From an uncultured Eubacteriales bacterium (lineage in GTDB: Bacteria; Bacillota; Clostridia; Oscillospirales; Oscillospiraceae), in the NCBI GenBank assembly GCA_902461475.1, contig CABPXX010000052.1:1-7751 (forward strand): DNA of 7,751 nucleotides. Direction: 5' to 3'. Below, piece by piece: positions 5,997-7,751 of this stretch (its first letter is position 1; the number at the start of each line of letters is the position of its first letter). The notes under the pieces are model-generated. The model searched no databases. It was not told the DNA's origin and saw nothing but the letters and a program-made list of their open reading frames with translations. A program made the position numbers and the translations under genes.

Positions 5997-6025
5997 TTGA
6001 CAAACACGCTTTGTTCCGCTAAAAT
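5997..6025 (+). promoter_or_regulatory. leuA leader sigma-A promoter
   Basis: TTGACA (5997-6002) and TAAAAT (6020-6025) are separated by 17 bases. Transcription should start near 6032, giving a leader of about 300 bases that holds the T-box. It is divergent from the tRNA-Ser promoter, with 48 bases between the two -35 boxes. Confidence 0.88.
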
Positions 6026-6030
6026 ATCAC

Positions 6031-6293
6031 CAAGTAAAAGGCGACGATGGGAAGAAGACACAGTCGAGGTCCTTCAGAGAGCCGATGGGTGGTGCAAATC
6101 GGTGGATGTCCCTGTGTGTATACTGGACCCGGAGCTGCCGTCCTGAACCTCCATGCAGTAAGGGCGGACGGGTGATCCCGTTACAGGTCGAGGCCTTGTT
6201 GGAGGCCGTGAGCGCCCACGGGTGACCGTGGACGGAATTAGGGTGGTACCGCGTAATTTTACGCCCCTGACATTTTGCGTCGGGGGCTTTTTT
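6031..6293 (+). ncRNA. T-box riboswitch, probably tRNA-Leu responsive
   Basis: A tRNA-sensing leader that lets leuA be transcribed when uncharged tRNA accumulates. Stem I shows the AG-bulge sequence AGAGAG (6076-6081), a CCGAT/ATCGG distal stem (6082-6086 and 6098-6102) enclosing the GGTGCAA loop, and a probable base pairing GACG (6043-6046) with CGTC (6139-6142). GGAGCTGC (6131-6138) is the usual conserved stretch after the specifier. Counting back by the spacing I recall from other T-boxes gives CTG (6123-6125), a leucine codon followed by a purine. A CACGG-GTGA-CCGTG hairpin stands in the stem III position. The T-box proper, AGGGTGGTACCGCG, is exact at 6240-6253: AGGG pairs with CCCT (6265-6268), GCGTA with TACGC (6260-6264), and the bulge reads TGGT, fitting a tRNA ending A-CCA as tRNA-Leu does. 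The class is certain; the specifier is inferred. Confidence 0.95.
6263..6293 (+). terminator. T-box intrinsic terminator (attenuator)
   Basis: A 9-bp stem, GCCCCTGAC (6263-6271) with GTCGGGGGC (6279-6287), one wobble, 7-base loop, is followed by six T residues. The left arm shares 6263-6268 with the antiterminator, so the two structures exclude each other. It ends 35 bases before the leuA start. Confidence 0.93.
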
Positions 6294-6328
6294 CATACCC
6301 CGAAGCTGTCCAAAGGAGGAACTTCCCC

Positions 6329-7751
6329 ATGAATTTGAAACCAGGCTTTCAGAAGTATATCCCCTTCCAGCCCCAGCCCATCACCAACCGTACCTGGCCA
6401 GACAAGGTGCTGACCCAGCCTCCTGTCTGGTGTTCGGTGGACCTGCGGGACGGAAACCAGGCCCTCATTGACCCTATGAACCTCCAGGAGAAGCTGGAAT
6501 ACTTCCACACCCTGCTGGACATCGGCGTCAAAGAGATTGAGATCGGCTTTCCCTCCGCCTCCGAGACCGAGTACGAGATCTGTCGGGAGCTCATTGAGGG
6601 CGGCCACATCCCCGACGACGTCACCATTCAGGTACTGGTGCAGGCCCGGGAACACCTCATCCGCCGCACCTTTGAGGCCATCCGCGGGGCCAAGAACGTG
6701 ATTCTCCACTTCTATAACTCCACCTCCACCTTACAGCGCAAGGTGGTGTTCGGCATGGACTGCGACGGCATCACCAAGATTGCCACCGATGCCGCCGACC
6801 TCATCTATGAAATGGCTCAGCCCGTCATTGAGGGGGGCACCAACCTGCGCTTTGAGTACTCCCCCGAGTCCTTCATGGGCACCGAGATGGACTACGCCGT
6901 GGAAATCTGCGCCGCCGTGCTGGACCACCTCCACGCCACCGCGGAGAACCCCGTCATTTTGAATCTGCCCACCACGGTGGAAAACTGCATGCCCAACCAG
7001 TTTGCCGACATGCTGGAGTACTTCATCCGCAACCTGCCCGGCCGGGAGCGGGCCATCATCTCCCTCCACCCCCACAACGACCGTGGCACTGGCGTAGCCA
7101 CCACCGAGCTGGGCCTGCTGGCCGGAGCCGACCGCGTGGAGGCCACCCTCTTCGGCAACGGCGAGCGCACCGGCAACGTGGACATGGTCACCCTGGCCAT
7201 GAACATGTGGACCCAGGGTATTGACCCCAAGCTGGACTTCCACAACATCAACAAAATCCGGGACATGTACGAGCGGTGCACCAAGATGAAGATCGGGGAG
7301 CGCCAGCCCTACGTGGGCGAGCTGGTGTTCACCGCCTTCTCCGGCAGCCACCAGGACGCCATCAACAAGGGCTTCCACTACATGCAGGACAGCGGCACCG
7401 ACATGTGGGAGGTGCCCTATCTGCCCATCGACCCCGCCGATGTGGGACGGGAGTACGAACCCATCATCCGCATCAATTCCCAGTCCGGCAAGGGCGGCGC
7501 CGCCTTTGTCATGCAGCAGAACTTCGGCTACGACCTGCCCAAGGCCATGCACGCCGAGTTCGGCGCCGTGGTGCAAAAGGAGTCCGACCGGGTGGGCAAA
7601 GAGCTCAAGCCCGAGCAGATTTTCCAGCTCTTCGACCAGGAGTATCTGTCCGTGCCCAAGACCTATCAGCTGGAGCGCCACAGCTTCCAAGAGGACGCCC
7701 GCCACGGGGATGCCAGCCAGGTAGAATTTGTGGGCGAGGTGAGCTACAAGG
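6329..7751 (+). CDS. leuA: 2-isopropylmalate synthase, long form (3' end outside window)
   Basis: Condenses acetyl-CoA with 2-ketoisovalerate to give 2-isopropylmalate, the first committed step of leucine synthesis, in the cytoplasm. The first 474 residues are visible. Catalytic hallmarks are SVDLRDGNQALIDPM (Arg40 and metal ligand Asp41), GFPSASETEYE, HFYNSTSTLQRKVVF, SPESFMGTE (Glu180), SLHPHNDRG (metal ligands His247 and His249), GNGERTGNVD and SGSHQDAINKG (His341). Spacing of these residues matches the M. tuberculosis enzyme closely (Asp81, His285, His287, His379). These motifs mark the TIGR00970-type enzyme known from actinobacteria, yeast and some Firmicutes rather than the E. coli LeuA type. 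The visible part covers the TIM barrel and linker and enters the C-terminal leucine-binding regulatory domain, which is cut. The start is ATG 6329 with AAAGGAGG nine bases upstream. Expression is controlled by the T-box leader, and feedback by leucine is expected from the family. Confidence 0.97.
   Translation, partial: MNLKPGFQKYIPFQPQPITNRTWPDKVLTQPPVWCSVDLRDGNQALIDPMNLQEKLEYFHTLLDIGVKEIEIGFPSASETEYEICRELIEGGHIPDDVTIQVLVQAREHLIRRTFEAIRGAKNVILHFYNSTSTLQRKVVFGMDCDGITKIATDAADLIYEMAQPVIEGGTNLRFEYSPESFMGTEMDYAVEICAAVLDHLHATAENPVILNLPTTVENCMPNQFADMLEYFIRNLPGRERAIISLHPHNDRGTGVATTELGLLAGADRVEATLFGNGERTGNVDMVTLAMNMWTQGIDPKLDFHNINKIRDMYERCTKMKIGERQPYVGELVFTAFSGSHQDAINKGFHYMQDSGTDMWEVPYLPIDPADVGREYEPIIRINSQSGKGGAAFVMQQNFGYDLPKAMHAEFGAVVQKESDRVGKELKPEQIFQLFDQEYLSVPKTYQLERHSFQEDARHGDASQVEFVGEVSYK

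Noticed and set aside
5682..6293. Possibility that the T-box senses the adjacent serine tRNAs
   Set aside because: The T-box bulge TGGT pairs with a tRNA ending A-CCA, but both tRNA-Ser genes have G before CCA. The best specifier candidate is a leucine codon and the regulated gene is leuA.
5569..6296. Short open frames across the tRNAs and the T-box leader (5569-5844 minus, 5898-6146 plus, 6027-6296 minus)
   Set aside because: They run through tRNA genes, promoters and a structured leader RNA, which fully explain the sequence.
6731..7705. Minus-strand open frame of 324 codons opposite leuA
   Set aside because: Antisense shadow of leuA; no ribosome site and repetitive Val/Gly/His composition.

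Overview
The window looks like chromosomal DNA from a low-oxygen Firmicute, most likely a GC-rich member of the Clostridia (Oscillospiraceae-like). This placement is inferred. The grounds are consensus Shine-Dalgarno sites, a T-box leader, a LytTR/GHKL two-component pair, a flavodiiron protein, AT-rich promoters with 17-bp spacers, and GC-rich coding sequence. No transposase, integrase, CRISPR array or phage gene is visible.

Layout. Bases 1-4352 are a left-facing (minus-strand) gene series. Read in the direction of transcription it is: a class A flavodiiron protein (fprA), a rho-independent terminator, a GtrA-family membrane protein, a LytTR response regulator, a soluble GHKL histidine kinase, a second strong terminator, and an ABC exporter with fused membrane and ATPase domains that runs off the left edge. 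From 4553 rightwards there is a DegV-family lipid-binding protein and a previously untracked 45-residue single-span membrane protein, closed by a terminator. Two serine tRNA genes (UGA then GCU) face left and have their own promoter and terminator. At the right, a leucine-type T-box riboswitch (about 6031-6293) controls leuA (2-isopropylmalate synthase, long TIGR00970-like form), whose 3' end lies beyond the window.

How the parts work together. fprA and the degV-like gene are divergent and share a 200-bp AT-rich control region with two well-formed sigma-A promoters. The tRNA-Ser pair and leuA are likewise divergent from a shared promoter region. GtrA, the response regulator and the kinase are tightly packed and probably co-transcribed; the exporter after the second terminator is a plausible target or partner. 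Both terminators in the left-facing series leave almost no room for a new promoter before the next start codon, so read-through or internal promoters are needed. leuA is expected to be transcribed through its leader only when uncharged tRNA-Leu is present.

Most of the window is ordinary housekeeping and regulatory content. The less ordinary points are the sensor-less kinase beside GtrA, the terminator-gapped series, the unannotated 45-residue protein, and a tRNA whose terminator hairpin directly abuts the encoded CCA end. I do not see clear evidence of a wholly new system.
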